DNA of 64,000 nt from Otis tarda (GCA_026413225.1 CM048591.1:5719001-5783000), one strand, 5' to 3'. Positions 23,331-38,191 are shown, counted from the first letter of the stretch. Program-made: numbers and translations. Notes: generated by a model not told the origin, from the sequence alone.

Positions 23331-26300
23331 GCATTAGTATTATAACTGTGCTTTGGTAAGCACCAAGACTTGCAGTCAGATACCCTGCTTAGCTTTTGTG
23401 GCAGATGCGGTTTCAGATATTAGACCGGAGCAGTCATCTTTGGAAATCGTTTAACCAGGCACAGGTCACATATACAAACAGGAGTCTGTGAAATGAACAG
23501 GGAAGGATTACAGATCCCTTGGGAGAGATTGTGGCAGAAAGCCTGTTGCCAGAAAGGTTATCCATCCTGAAACATGGTCCCTTCCAATACGTAAGGGACA
23601 CCTGGGAAACAAGGTAGGATAGTGTAACATAGCAGCTTACGCAGACAAAGCAACCCTTCCTCCTCCTTCTTCTGGCTTACCCAAAAGTGGGAGCCAGGGG
23701 CTCACCAGGCACTAGGGATTACCTCCCTGCCTGTCTTCAACCTGATCAGGTCCCACCACATACACACTGTAGTACCTGAGCCTAATTTTGTAAAATCAGG
23801 CTTTTAGAGCTGAGATGCTGTATTTCAATCCTATATTGTGATTCAGGAGACAGAAGTATAAAAGAAGCTCAAAGCAACAGTTAGACATAATATTTTTTTT
23901 TTAATCACCTAACTATAAACTTGAGAATTAAGATTGCAGGCCATATTTACAGAGACTTGTTTGTTTAACTACAATTTTAGAAAGGCTGTTTTCTCATGTT
24001 TGGATAACTGCACCAAGAACTCCTGCATTTCACTGAAAGGGTGATGAGTATTTTTCTCTCCATCTTAATTAAATTTAAATTCCAATTACGAGATGGCAGA
24101 TACTCCATTTCTTGTTCCGGCTGAGATGTCTTGTGATGTTTACATCCCACCTTTGGGGAGGCTGTTACGCCTGCTAATTTCTTTCTGGGAAAGACATAAA
24201 TAGTGTGCATATTCAGGGTCTTCTTTCTGAGTTTACATTATCTGTGTGGATAATGCTAGAAATGTAGGGAGTACTTAACCTGTGCACTGAGGTCTGAAGT
24301 GGAATTTCACGTCACAAAGGACTTCTGAATGTCTTCAGCACTGTGCTGAATTTCACTTCTAAAAGTCTTGCGGACAAGAACTGGCCAGAAATTTTTTTGC
24401 TAATGTGTTTTGCTTGAACTAGAGCAAATCTGTTGAAATGAGTATGTGTGTGGGACATAGGGATGTGGGTACCTGTGTGCAGGAGGGAGGTACACATATC
24501 TCCCCAGCCCACATTGTCTCAGGAAGGCTTCTCATTTCTAGCAGTGACGCTCACAGCAATGACTATCTCTAGTCCTATAAAATTTTAGTTTCTCTCCTCG
24601 TTCCCCTCCTGACAGACCCCAAAGAATCTTATTCCAGTGGAGAACATAACGCATTTCAAAATGTTTCCTAAGAATGTAATCCTTTACCTGCTTGCCAGAT
24701 CCATGGCTGAAGATAAGGTTGTGAAGAACAGGGTTTCACCAACGCAGCTCCCACCACTGCCCTATCGCTTTTTTCCAAAGCATGTTTGCTCTCAATTACT
24801 ACTTGGTCTCTGTCCGATACAAGCAGCATTTCCAATATTTGGAAAATCTCTCCCAACTGGTTATTTAAATAAGGGACAAGTGGTTTACTTTTCTCCTTCC
24901 TCATCACTCAGTGCCTTTTAGCCTGTGCTGGTCTGTGGTGGCCAGGCTGGGTCAGCAGAGTGTTTCTCTGTCTTATAAATTCTCCAGCAGCTATTCAAGT
25001 GCTGAGAAGTTTTCCCGCAGAGGTCCATTATGTCACTTTCACATCATATTAGGTAGTTATGTTCATAATGTGTTTTCTCAGCTCCTTTGTTGTAAGGGCT
25101 CTCTCTCTACTGCATGAAATGACGACTTGGCAACTCCTAGGAAGCCTCAGCAGACAGTTCTTTTTAAAACTTCTCTAAAACGTTCTTTGCAATGAAACCT
25201 CTCTCAATCCTCAGTAATTTTTTGGCCCTTTCTCTGACTCCCTTTCAAAGATATCAACACCTTAAGAAACATCCAGAGGAAAAAACTTTGCTCAATTTAC
25301 CAAGCAGAGCATTGCTCTATGTCTCTCTAACACACACTCACCCCCAACAGACACAAACATTCACCTTATCACTTCCTATAGCTCCTTGTTCTCAGAGTTT
25401 CTGTCCTCATGCAGAGCACAGACTGCTTTGGGCTCCTTCTTCTAAAAAAGAGATAAGCTTTTTAAAAAAGATAATACTCTTTATTAGATTAATGGTTATA
25501 AAGGGAAAAATGGACAAGCTCTCAGACATGTACCTCCTATATCCCCTGGATGATAACATTGAAAAGAACGTCTGTGATAACTCTCCGACCACAGGAGAGA
25601 AAAACATTTGACCACAGTATACTGCAAAATCACTACATAATCAGGGGAAAAAAAAAAAAAAGGTGATTATGCCGTATTCTTGGAGTTCTCTCTAGTTTGT
25701 GTTTTTACACTGCACTGCTTTTTATTCTTCTTTATTTTAAATAAGCAAACTCAGTCTTTCTAATCACTCTTTTTTATGAGGGTGGGGTTTTTTTTTGTTT
25801 TATTTTCTTTTTCTCCATGCTATTTTCATTTTGGCGTAAGGAGACAGAATCCCAGCCTTAAGGCAAATTCTGTTTCCTCAGCATGGCTTACAAATTTTGC
25901 ACATAAACACTTCTGCAGCAAGGATTTATTTCACCTAAAAAAAAACCCCTAAAATATCTCAAAGATTAATGAGATGTGCAGTGGGTTTTGTGTGGCTTTG
26001 TACAACTTGTTGGTTAATTTATTTATTTATTACAGAATATAATTTTAAAGGCTTCTGAAACTCACATCATCTCTCTTCATGAAGGCAAATCTTCATTTTC
26101 CACAGATGCTTTCTTTTTATTATCTTTATAGCAGTTTAATTGGCAAAATAACAGTACCAGAAACAGAATGAGTGAAATACCCTCCTCTGTCTTTTTTTTT
26201 TTTATTTTTTTTTCCTCTTCCTTTATTGACCTTTAGAATCCAATTGCTACTGTGTTTTGCTTCAAATCTCTGGTAAAGATTATAAATTTGGGAGAAGGAG

Positions 26301-28280
26301 CAAAAGTTATACAGCACATCCCATAAAATGGTCTATAGTCTCTGAAATTGGTGTTAACCTTACGAATCTATTTCAATTTATCACATTGCATTGAGTAGTC
26401 TCTAATCATTGCCTTAAGTACCTTCATGTCCCTTTTTACAATGTTCATTGTCCCCTGGTATGGTAGATGGGAAAGCTATTCCCATTCTGTCTATTCTGTA
26501 TAATTTTTAAATGTTAATGTTATGCTATATTTTTAACAAATAAATTTTGAACGGCACAGCAGAGCAAATCCTCAAGTGCCTTCAAATGCTGTTCTGGCAC
26601 TGACTGGCTCTTAAGCATCAGTAAGTTTTGCAATTCCTTTTAAAAATGAAGCACACATGTCCCTCTGGGGTCTACTAGGGTTGTTATCCTGCTTTTTGCG
26701 AGTGCAATAGCCTTCTAGTTGAAAAAAAAAATCTGTGGTAGTCTGAGCTAGGACATTTTCTGCCACTAAAAGTGGAAGCATGCCAACACAAAAAAAAAAA
26801 ACCACTCAACCCTCAAAACCCTTCAAAAAACAACAGAGAGGAAAAGAGGGGTGGTAAGCAGTCATATAGACGCTTGAGCGTCTAAGAGGTACTGACCAGG
26901 AAAGGGAGCACCTGCCAAAAATGCAAGATTCTGATATTTGGCTTCTTTAACCATGAGCATGTATTTATTCTAGTAAAAACATAATTCAAATAAAGTAACA
27001 CAAGGTTTTTGTTTGACTCATATTGAAAAAAAAAAAAAGAAAGAAACAAAACCCAACCCACAGCTATATAAGGCATTCAAGGGACAGTATGCTGTGAAAT
27101 AAGAGATACAAAAAGCAGCTGTGAACTTGTGGCTCTACCGGAAGGAAAAGGCTGTGCAGAAATTCAGTTTCACTCAAAGAAATGGCGGATGCCTTGCTTC
27201 CATTCTAAATTCAAGAGGGAAAGGAGTAAAAGGAGTTTTATAGCTGATTTTAATCAAAACCTTCACCAATATGTTTCATTGGTTAAGCTGCTGATGCTTC
27301 TGCCTTCAGTTTTTTGTGCTTTGCTATTGAAAAAAAAAAGGTACTTTGGTATCCAATTTCTGCAGAAGGTCAGTAGGGACTGAGTGGATAACTCCCCTGA
27401 AAACCTCCCACTGCTGCTTCCTCCTCATTGCCTTTCAACCACAGAAAATCTGTGCACTCATAAATAAATACATGCAAAACATCTTCCAGATTTTTATTCT
27501 CTGATTCTTCATAAAAAAAAAACAAAAAAAAACCCAAAAAAGTAACAACCCAGACTTTGAAAAATAATACATGCTGTGAACTCGAGTCCAATTTAGCACA
27601 GCCGAAGGGCTGCACTTGTTTGAAATTATCAACTTTTAGAGTAAGAATGGTCAAGGTCACTGCAAACTCAGCCACTTTCTATTTTACGATGCAGATTAAG
27701 TGTTTTGCATCTCAGCTTCTATAGTAAATAAAAAATACTGTAGTTAAATACATTACTCTCATCTTTAGAGCTGAAGGTCATATAGGACTTGGGACTGAAT
27801 ACAGAGGAGTTGGAAGGCTGTTTTACACAGCACTGGGAGAAAATTACAGATTCACCTTTAATATTTCCTTCTTTGTGCTTAGTGCATTTATTTCTGTTTC
27901 CCTAAGCTTTGATAATTTCTTCTGATACTGAATACTTAGAAAAAGACTTTGTTTCACACATTTGATTTTTTCAGGTTTTAGTGTCAGAAAATTAAAGAAC
28001 CTACAGTATAAAGTATTATGCAGTTAAGCAATCTATGTTGTTCCCTGTGAGCATTTTCCTCAGAAATAAAAAGGAAGAAGAAATAAAGGATCAAATAAAT
28101 GCTTAGATTTCACTTTACAGTAGTGAGAAGGAATTTTATGTTATACTAAATGGTCTGTGCTGTTGATGCCACGAAAAGTAAGCTAGGTTTTTAATGAAAT
28201 TATTGCATTACTGGGTACTGGAATAATTTTGTGTGGAAAAAGGCAATTTAATTGATTATATTAATAATAACAATTGGAAC
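23331..28280. other. AT-rich non-coding DNA, no gene seen
   Basis: The largest frame is 139 codons at 25192-25611 (plus strand). It lacks domains and has a low-complexity Leu/Ser/Pro bias, so I treat it as chance. A- and T-runs of 10-15 bases are common (near 25649-25661, 26192-26209, 26789-26801, 27026-27037). A TTTA/TTTAT run lies near 26018-26031. I see no RNA gene. Confidence 0.5.
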
Positions 28281-28287
28281 TCATATT

Positions 28288-28392
28288 TTTGTGTAAAATT
28301 CTCAAAGCATTTTGCAAACACTAAGATTTCCATTGTGCCATTAAAGAACAGCACTAATTATTAATCTTTGTAAAACGGCATCTTAATGAGAA
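28288..28392. mobile_element. Possible MIR-like SINE remnant
   Basis: The phrase TCTCAAAGCATTTTGCAAAC followed by ACTAAGATTTCCATTGTGCC resembles the 'aaagcactttacaaacactaattaag' end shared by several old amniote SINE and LINE repeats. Only about 50-100 bp can be compared, so the call is weak. Confidence 0.3.
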
Positions 28393-31300
28393 GCCCACGA
28401 TAGAGCATACTACAGAAAGGTCCATCTTTCCTGATAGAAGTAGGTGTGGAAGGGAACTTTTTAAATTATTCTTTTCTGAAAAAGTAACAGGATATCACAG
28501 ACTCCTTCACTAACAACTAGAAAAGTTCTTCAGACAAATGAAAAATAAAAAGTGTAAAATCTAACCCTTACAAAGAATTGAGTCTGGTTGGTTATTGTAT
28601 TTCATGTGAAATGCAATACTTTTAATACAATAATTCATTCAGCATGCCACAGGCCAATGACGGTAGTATTCAGACATGTTGTGAGCTTGGTTCTCATATC
28701 GGACAACAGGAACTTGACATTTAGGTCATTTGTATATGAGGCTGCTATGGATGACTTCCCATCATATATTTACTGTCTTCAGGCAAATTTGTACAGAATT
28801 TGGGGACGCTACGTGTTTGAATTTGTAGTCTGCATATTTTCATACCTATTCCCTTATTGCTGAAGTCAACACTGACCTCTGAAACCAGCTAAGAAATTCT
28901 TGTGAGTAAAAAGATTATGATGAAGGATGCATGATACACACCTTGGAAAAGAAGAACAAAGAGATGTACTGGCAGAAGTTAAGCATCTCTTAAATCATTA
29001 TTTAATTTGGGACCTGTAGATCTACCAAGCTACTCAGTGAACAAAAGCGATTGTGCATCCCCTGAGGACCCTCAACCCTGGCTATCAGGGAGTCCTGGAA
29101 AGGCACAGGTTTTCCCTATGTAGACTTCACTCACTGGCTGACAGGGAGGGAGGGAAGCAAGAGGGAAGAGCCACTGTGACACAAGGAGCAAGTATATACA
29201 GTCTCCAGACTGTAAAGTGATCGCTATTTGGTTTGTGTCACTTCCCATTCTCATTATGTTCTTTGTCAAGAGAATGGATTTATGTGCTGCCATTTTCTGC
29301 ACTCATTACAGTGTTTGTCAAGTTAATGAATAGTCTGAGGATTCGAATTTCCAATACTGAGGAGTGAATTATGGCACATGAATTAAAATAGCTCTTCCTC
29401 TTGCCTGGGTTCTGGATCCCATACCAAGAGTAGAAGGATAAGTTGCACTGAAAAGTCCTGAGTCAGAAAGTGGAAGCTCACAGTTCTACAATATACTAGG
29501 CTTTAAACTTCCAGCACCTCATTTTCACGGCAAAGCCAGGACAGAAAAAGGCATGAAATTAATTGGCAACATTTTATTATAAGTGATAAATGGTTATTAA
29601 TTTATTTGACATTCCTTACAAAAACGTTAGTCACGGCAAGCTCTTTTGGACTTAGTGTGACTGTTAATATGTGATTCCAGAGGAATTCTGGCGTAATTTA
29701 TCATTAATTAATGTCCACTTACTGCAAAGTGTTACCATATTAATCTATTTTCTGTGACTGAGGAAGGAAAGGAAATGAAATAGAGTTAAACCTCTTTAAC
29801 AAGATCTCAATGTTTTAATCCTGCAGGCAGCAATGACCTAGATTGCATCATAAGCCAAAAGTGAAAAAAAAAAACCCATGTTTCACACTCTTCATAGTGT
29901 CAGAGGTCAAGGCAAATCTAATAAAAAGAATACCAAGAGAAAAGCAGAGACAAGACATAGAGACTTTTGCTTTCTGGAGGAATGGCTCATGCAATGTTTT
30001 GGATATACAGGAAAAAAATTCTCACAAGTAATGCTTCCACACGATTTTTTTTTATTTCTGTATAATGCATAGAAGCAACCCACTGGCACAGTTGGCAAGG
30101 AGCTAAGAAATCCCCTGAAAAGCCCATGTTCTTTCAACAGCAGCAGCATGACTGTCAGTGTGACAGTAACAGCTGCAGTTCATGTGCAGGGCAATGCGAG
30201 AACACTTGGTGAGAAGCAATCCACAGCTGTCAGCACCAGCTATGAAAAGGACAAGATAAAACAGAAGTTATTAGATGTGTTTCCTTCTCAGTAAACTGGA
30301 GAAAAGAGAAATTAAAATGAAGGTTTTGAAAAAACCTTAAAATGATTTTGAGATTTATTAGGGCAGAATCACATAGGTTTTTCTCGCCATTTCTTGTGAA
30401 GGGGGCACCCCAAAACCAGCCTGCCCATCTTTTTTGGTGGGAGCTTGCAAAACTCTTTTTGTCCAACCATACCTCTTATAGACCTTTGGCAGCTGGAGGC
30501 AGACTGGATGAAACATGCCTTTCTTATGGCAAAAAATTATTCTACTATTGGGTTCTACAGAAACATGACCCCTAGCCTGGGGCTTCTAGTTTTTTCTCTG
30601 CCTGCTCCAGATGGCATGGTGGACTTTCTTTTTCATTTGTGTTCACAAGCAGGTATTGCTGGTTACGTTTCAGATAGGCACATGTGACATGAGAAACTCT
30701 AGAAGAATAGACATCAATTAGACTGACCTTCTCTGATTTTAACTATTTAAAAATTAGCAATTTACTCTAAGCTGGTTGTCTATGGTCCCTCTGTTGTCAT
30801 TGCAAAGAAAAAGATCAATGCAGGGAGAGATTCCTCCCAGTCTGAGTTTAATCACAGTTATTAGCAGGAATTTCTGAAGATTCCTCTTGTCCATCCATTG
30901 ACCGGAAAATGAAAAACTACGGCTTGTTCAAACTAAATAATATTTGAGATAGCTGAAACCAAGCATGACAAATCCCAGCCTTGCTCCACTGAGTCAGTTT
31001 ACATGCTGCTTATCTGAGACTTGACTACATATTTTAGTGGCAATATTCCTTCCCTTCCAGCACCAAGCAGATGAGGAAAGATGTGTGCTTCAGCATGTAG
31101 AAAGATTCCCACTTGCCACTAAATCAGGTGGAAGAGGTGGTTCTCTTATGCTGCAGGGTAGCAATGGTCAAAAGGTCAGGTCTTCAACAGGGGAATTATT
31201 CTTTCTATTTAGGAAAACAAAAAAAAAAGTATTCACAGAAAGTAATCTGGGAAATGCCAACACTAGGTTGGCATTGTTAAATACAATGTGTGTAACTTCA

Positions 31301-33800
31301 ACATAGGATTATCCATCCTGGGCTACTATCACTGCTCTCTTCTTGCACACACATAAATGTATATTACCTGGACTTGTTATTATTACACCCTGTTCCTTAA
31401 GACACCATCTCCTCTACTAAACAAGACCACACTTAGTTTTTTTAGGCATTTTCTAACAAAGCAACACAGAATGTACCAAAATTAACAGCATAATTATGGG
31501 GTCTGGATCTTCTGTGTGTTTGATAATTCAACTGTCTTGACGGATCTTCCTTTCTCTTTTTTTTTTGTAAATATTTAGGCTTCTCCTCCTCTTCCACCAA
31601 TTACCAACCTCTGTCGGGGAGAAAGTAGGAATGTAAAAAAAACTAAGATCTGGTCACTATAAAGGGAGGAGCTGAGCCAATTTTATGCAGAAGCTGATAT
31701 GCTCAGGCCATCAGACTGTAAAGAGCTCTACTGACTGGGTAGAGTCACCAATCTGGGGTATCTGCTGTTTTAATAGCGGAAGACTTTTCAGCAAGTGGTT
31801 TGCTCTCCCTTGCCTGGCCAGACACTGACTTTTGGCTATTTCTGCTGTGGCATGAATGTGTTTGTGGTCATTTCTGCACCCCACTCACTCCCCATCCTCT
31901 TCTCCTTTGATTCCACCAAGGTCAGCAAGATGAAATGTTTTGTCCTGACCAGCAAGGAACCAAAGTCTATAGTTCCCTACATTCCTCAAAAGCCTTGGGG
32001 GGAAGGGAGAAGCTAGTATTTAGATTAGCCCCAGAGTGAATAATTACTACGTGGAAAGAAATAAAAGTTTATTTATTAATTCTCATCTCTTTAAACATTT
32101 ATTGCTTTTTAATTCAGACTGAATGTCAGGATATTTTTTTTTCTCCTTGAGATGACAGTGACAAATGCACTCCTGAGATATGATCTACCAGACTGCAGGA
32201 TTGATATCGAAGTAAAAACTTATTAAATAAGCCATTTTAAGCTAAAAGAAGAGAAACACACCACCATCATAGGGCTTCTGGATGACCTACCAGCACTAGA
32301 ATCTTCTTTTTACTAGCACCTATAGATGACCAAAAAGGGAAGCGACTGTACATGGTCTCTAGCTCATTGTGAACCAATTGCTCTTAAATACAACCTATAG
32401 TTCCTTTTCTGGGATTGTTCAGACACCAGGCACCCAAAACTAGGGAAATGTAATGATACTTGAACAGTGTTGGTTCTTGTTTTACAAGTGGACCAGAGGA
32501 TCTCTCACCTTTTTGATTGTGAGAATGGCTTCCTATCTGAAAAGCAATAGATAAAATTCCTGATGGCTACCCATGCAATGAAAATTAGAATTAATTTAAA
32601 GATAAATGACAAGGAGAGCAAACTGTGGAGCCAGCTATGAGGCAGCTATGCACAGGCCATCCACATCTTCAGCCCAGCAGTCCCATCAAGAAATTCATGA
32701 AGCACTCCGGTTGTGTTGGGCCTACCGAACATGCACAGGGACAGGTGACCTCTGTATTTGCTTCACTTTCAAAAGCATAAAAAGGCATGGCGTGTGCAAA
32801 AGAAGGTCATATAAGAGTCGTTCTCGCTTCCCTCAGAGAAGTTGCATTTTTGTAAAGTCTTCCCTAAAAGATTTTGTTGAGGTTTTTTTTTTGTTTATTT
32901 GTTGGGGTTTTTGAGTGGTTTTTTTTTTAGTATTTGTAGGATCCTAAACGTGCATCATTTAGGGAACTTATTTCTCTGTGCATGCAATCATGCACACAAG
33001 CTCAGGTGCACACACATGCATACCTGATTAGAACAAATGGACTAATTAAAAAAATTAAACTGAAGTAAATTCCCTTTCTGCTGGTTTCCAAGTTGTATTT
33101 GTGCTTTGACATTGGCCAGTCTCCAAAGAAGAGGCCAGAGTCCAGAAACCACCAGAAACCTCTGTCTTTAGTACACTTTGAAGGTGGCTATATCACAGGA
33201 AGCATTTTTGCTTTATGTGAAATACAATATTAATGCCAACTCCAAGGTTCCTTCATCACTCAAGGGTCCCATTGTCAACTGATATGTACCTGATAAATTG
33301 AAAAGCATTATGTAACAACTTCAATAAGCAGCTCAATTAAAAAAAAAAAAAATAAGGCCAGGTCTAAGAGTTCACTTTTTAACGTCCGATGAAATTGTGT
33401 TACTATTTACTTGAATTGCTTTACGCTTTTACAGTGCCTTGCATTTGTCAATGAGTGCAGACTACATAATGATATCATCATTATATTTAGACAGTTGACT
33501 GGGTTTAAGCCATTTGATTTTTTTTCTTTACCAGAGATGGAGATAGTATGCTTGGTTACGGATATCTATCACCCTAATTCTACCATCACGTTACCTTCCC
33601 TTACTTCACTTCCCACCAACCACATGTATTCTCGAGAGATGAGAACCTTCATTGTACACAGCCACAAATCTGAGTCTGTGAGACTAGATTTTTTTTTTTG
33701 TACATCCCAGCTTCTACACCACAGTTAAAGAGAGCCTTTCAGTGTTTAAAACATTTCTTCTCTCAAGATCTCTGGCAAGCCAACGAATTACATTATTTCT
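28393..33800. other. AT-rich non-coding DNA, no gene seen
   Basis: All frames are under 103 codons and none is recognisable. TAAT-rich sequence at 29560-29760 is listed separately. Other minor features are a T-run near 31556-31566 and an A-run of about 13 near 33340-33352. I see nothing else. Confidence 0.5.
29560..29760. promoter_or_regulatory. Possible conserved non-coding element (enhancer candidate)
   Basis: The palindromic ATTAATTAAT at 29703-29712, AAATTAATTGG near 29566-29576 and several TTAAT/ATTAA words cluster within 200 bp of complex sequence. These are homeodomain-type cores. The call rests on motif density only, which AT-rich composition can also produce. Confidence 0.2.
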
Positions 33801-33802
33801 TT

Positions 33803-33945
33803 TAAACAGAGGGGAAATGGTAGAACTGAGAGATAAAGTGACTTTTCTGAGAAAGTCTGCAACAAAGCAGAGACATGAAGTGGAATTTTTCAAATAATAA
33901 GTTGTACGACAAAAAGTCATTCTATTCACTGTGCAATCATATAGT
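33803..33945 (-). mobile_element. MIR-like SINE remnant
   Basis: On the plus strand, CAGAGGGGAAATGGTAGAAC, GAGAGATAAAGTGACTTTTC and GTCTGCAACAAAGCAGAGAC follow the inverse MIR-type consensus ('ggggaaactgaggcac', 'gagagattaagtgacttgcc', 'agcaagtggcagagc'). The copy is diverged and non-coding. Confidence 0.5.
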
Positions 33946-36900
33946 GACAGATTAGGGGCATTTATTTGTTTCCTCCACTAACATAACCTTCTATCTTTCA
34001 GATAATACTGAACATTATTCCTAATTATTTATTGTTTTCTATTTTTTAAAGTAAGAAATGCAACAGAGATTTTCTTTTAAGTTCAGTCAGAAGAGCCATG
34101 ATTTTGAATTATTTTTCTAAAACTAACCTGCTAATGCAATAAGGTGATGCTTCAGAGAGAAAGCTATCAAGCCTGTGGTTGTGCGATTACTGCATATTAA
34201 AATCTCAATTTCCAGACTTTTATGAAAATACTACTGCCAATAAGGCAATATGCTTATGATTTTCATCATCGTATAAAGTATCTGACTTATTTCCTTAGAC
34301 TTCTAAGATCATTTCATAAAGAAAGAGATCTAAATTACTGTTTGGGCTGATGGATAAAATTCATTCTTTCTGCCTTTCTCTTTTTCTGCTTCCCTCCCCT
34401 CAAAATGGCATTACACTGAGGTCAAATTTGAAGAGATTGAACTGATTTAACCACTTGTTTCCTACGAACCCTTTCAGAACAAACAACAAACAAACAAACA
34501 AAAAAATACCCAATAAAAGTAACATAAATACTCTGTGTCACACATCCCGAAACACCATTCACCTTTTCCATTATGTTATCATATCTGTGGCCCACAGTCA
34601 CTTTGTGATAGGTTAAAACAGCCAGGATTGAATTTTTCCCAACGAATATCCGCATGTTCTCAGCAGAAACTCTTATTATTCATCCCTTTGCACTTCACAG
34701 GTACATTCTGTATTTCTCTCCCATCATTTACTTCAGATTTATTTCATCTTTCTCCATTACAGATGACCAAACTATACACATAACTCCCATTGAGATGTCT
34801 CAGTGCCATGTACAATGTCTTTAATATTTCCCTATCTCTACTTACACTGACAGAACTTACTGGCATTTTTCATGGTCATTCCACATTGCTGGCTAATAAT
34901 CTTCCCGTTTGTTCTCCCTTCTTGTCTCCAGCTGAGTCACTAGGTTGAGGCAGAAACCCTTGTAATATATCTCCCAACTCAGTCTTACTCTTCGCACTAC
35001 CACATGAACATCACAATTATACTTCTATCCCTTCTGTGCTCAGTTGCATTGAGACTTTCCTGTAGGATATCCCCATCAGACCTAATTCCTAGGTCAAGAA
35101 AATGCTATACTTTTTATTTTTATTATTTTTATTACAGGCTCCCATGGAAATTCTCTTTGCCATTTTCCACTTACTTCCAGATCATGGATTGTTCTTTCCT
35201 CCAGGAAAGCCTCACACCCTATTAAAATCATACCTCATTTCATGGATTGCTTTTCCTGTTTCCTAAACATATTTCACAAATCATCTTATCTTCATGAATA
35301 CAGCATCATTCCCAAATTTGATAGAATTTCAAATAAGTACCTTTATGTACTTGAGAATACTGACATTTCTAAAAGCTTTTCAATATGTTTGCCCTTTATA
35401 CTGCAGGGCACCTTTTGCTTTTGGAATTTCTAAGATAACCTTACAACTTTAGGTGTACACACACATGGCCTGTTGGTATTAAGAAGGATTGAACTAACCA
35501 ACATTTTTCTAAGAATCAGAAAAGCTAATGCAAAAATGTAGAGAAGAGAGAAGAGTGTATGGGAGGCCAGTGGCCAAGTGGCTTTTCCACTGAGGCGGCA
35601 CAGCTAGTGCATCCATCATGCAGAAGGGTCAACGGCCAACACACCCCAAGAATCTTCAGTTTGCATAGGCTGAACCCCTTCAGAACCTAGGGGAAGAACA
35701 GACCTGAATGTATCCAGCAGAGTGATTCTTGGGAGATGCTGAACTATGGAAATAAAATTTTATAAGGAAATAAACTCTAATGGGCTGTGAATTATTATGC
35801 AGCTGCTTGATGTATTTAAGGCAATGAGCCTGTTTTCTTAAATCAGGAAGGTCTCAATGACAGGTGCACATCCCCTGCAGGACATAACTCTAGGCATCAA
35901 CCTAAAACTGGGGCAAGACACTGGATGAGACACTCCTCTGTGGTGGACATGCCCTCCCCGAGGAGCTTGCACTCCCTCTCCTGCAGCCTCTACCATCTTT
36001 TCCTCAGTCTTACCTTTTCCTGGCTTTATTCATTCCTTTGGGTTTGGCTGGTGTTTATACAGATGTGGATTCCCTAGCCACAAAAAGAGCCAGACATACT
36101 GTTAGGGGAATCCCATGGGAATACAACTGATAAACAGTGTGCGCAAAGCCTAATTTAAACATGTCTCATTAAAATTAATACTACCATTGAATGTGAGAAA
36201 GATCATTCTATGTGGCCAGGGAATCTGAGTATAATTTTTATGCTAAACAATTGTAAGATGGAAATATTTTTCCTCTCTCAAATAATATATAGTGTGTAGT
36301 ACAAAGTACCTCTATAAAACCTCACATTATATCGTATTAATTACTACAGACTTGTTTGTGTTGTTGAAACTGGATTAAAGAGGATTCTGGCAAAGTCTCT
36401 TGTATCTCTAGCTAAACCATAAATTGATATTACATGCTCTTTTTTTTTTTTACTCTCCAAATCATCCTCATGTTTAATTTTTGCACAGACATTATGAAAA
36501 GAAAATACAGTAATTCATAGCAATGGAAAATACATATTTATATAGAAGAAAGTTGTGTAGTGGCTGGGCACTAGCAAAATTTAGCCCCCAGGATTTGGTA
36601 CTCGGAAGAGGTTGGAGGATATTACTTCTCGCGTGACAGCATTTTTTGCAGCTTAAAATCACACATTTCCTATCAGTGCTGGTTATTACTCCTGTTTCCT
36701 AAAGAAGGAAGTGAGCGTGTTTCCTGGGAGAGCTCATTCATATGAATAGACCCAAACTCACTGGAAAGTTTCATTAAAAAGGCAAAAATATAGATATATT
36801 CTAAAAATATTCAAGATGATCTACATCTGAGTAGAGAAGAGAAACTCTATTCATGCCCCATGAAGGTAAAAATGTCAGCATAATTTCCCATATAGTAGCC

Positions 36901-38190
36901 GTTAGAGAATCCCCACAGGTACACCCTACAGAGATGCAATACTGTAAGACATGGGGGTTCAACACTTTGCTCCCCAGACTCCTTATTTTCAGTCCAAACT
37001 GAGCCCAGACACAGTCACATACCTCAGCAGAAAACAAACCTTTGTGAGTCCCTCTCCCAGAGCCTTGAGTCTTTGCAAAGACTGGGGTGAAGAAATGACA
37101 AAAGCATAAGGGACAAGAGAGTGGGGTGTTTCACCCACCCACAGCAATTAAGATTATTAAAATTTGTGTCGGCGTAACCGAGGCAGATTGCATGTGCCAA
37201 TTCTGTGACAGCTTGGGAAGTCATCTCCCACTTTGCAGATATAACCCCCTTTCCTCCTTGCAGGAGGCTGCATGAACAAAAATAAAGCCCATGAGTACCA
37301 AGACACCACAGCAATGAGGGTTAACCCAGGATAAATGCAGTGTTCTGCATTCATGAGATAAATGCAGTATTCTAAGTGACAGGGAACAGAAATTAAGCAT
37401 ATTTACTCCAGAAGTAACTTCCCTGATAAAAACAAAGTTCTGCCAGGATTGAGTTTAGCCAAGCCATTTTGATACAGAGAGATTTATCCTGTGACAATGA
37501 GGTTCTTAGAAGATGACCTTCAAGGCACAGATAATCTCCAGCAGGCTTAAGAGCAATCCTCAAGAGAATCTCTTTTTAAGATGGAAAATAAACATCTGTA
37601 GTTTTCCACAACAGCTACTACAGGCCCCAGACTGGGCAGCAGCACAGCTGATCTCAGCTCCACCACGCGGCCGTGAGGCTGCATCTAATGCTGATGGTCT
37701 GTCACTCTGTTGACAAAGGAGGATTGAAATATTGGTTTGAAAGCTCTATTCTCTTAAGGTCTGAGGTCTGACAGACAGGACCTGGGGATAATTTTCAAGA
37801 GTTCATAGGGACAAAAGGGGAAAAAGTCCCACAACCTTCCTCTGCCTCCAAAAATCAGACAAAAACTCAGGCAATTGTAAATACTCAGATGTATTTTATT
37901 CTATTATTTAATGGCCAATCAGTGACTTCTTCGCAGTCACTGAGTCTCATTCCTTTTTTTCTAATGGGAAGATACCCACAGGGAAACTGCTACTAACAAG
38001 TAGCAGATCCTTCATCAGTCCCAGAAAAATATATTTGCAGCCAATCGTAGCTTTAATTAAGGATCTGACCCTTGTCCTAATGCAGACAGTGGCAAAACAG
38101 TTATTAGCTCCAGAGAACAGGAGGGGGCACCAAATATAGCCCGTTTGGACCCTGAAGCAAGTTGCTTGCAAGCATATCACAATTTCCATC
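33946..38190. other. AT-rich non-coding DNA, no gene seen
   Basis: No frame longer than 96 codons is present. A short (CAAA)n-like run lies near 34481-34503. A 17-bp direct repeat beginning GATAAATGCAGT sits at 37330-37346 and 37357-37373 with one mismatch. The first copy lies partly in a small hairpin, ATGCAG-TGTT-CTGCAT. A T-run of about 12 lies near 36440-36451. Confidence 0.5.
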
Positions 38191-38191
38191 A

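Noticed and set aside
25192-25611. A 139-codon plus-strand frame.
   Set aside because: It shows composition bias only, no domain and no splice context.
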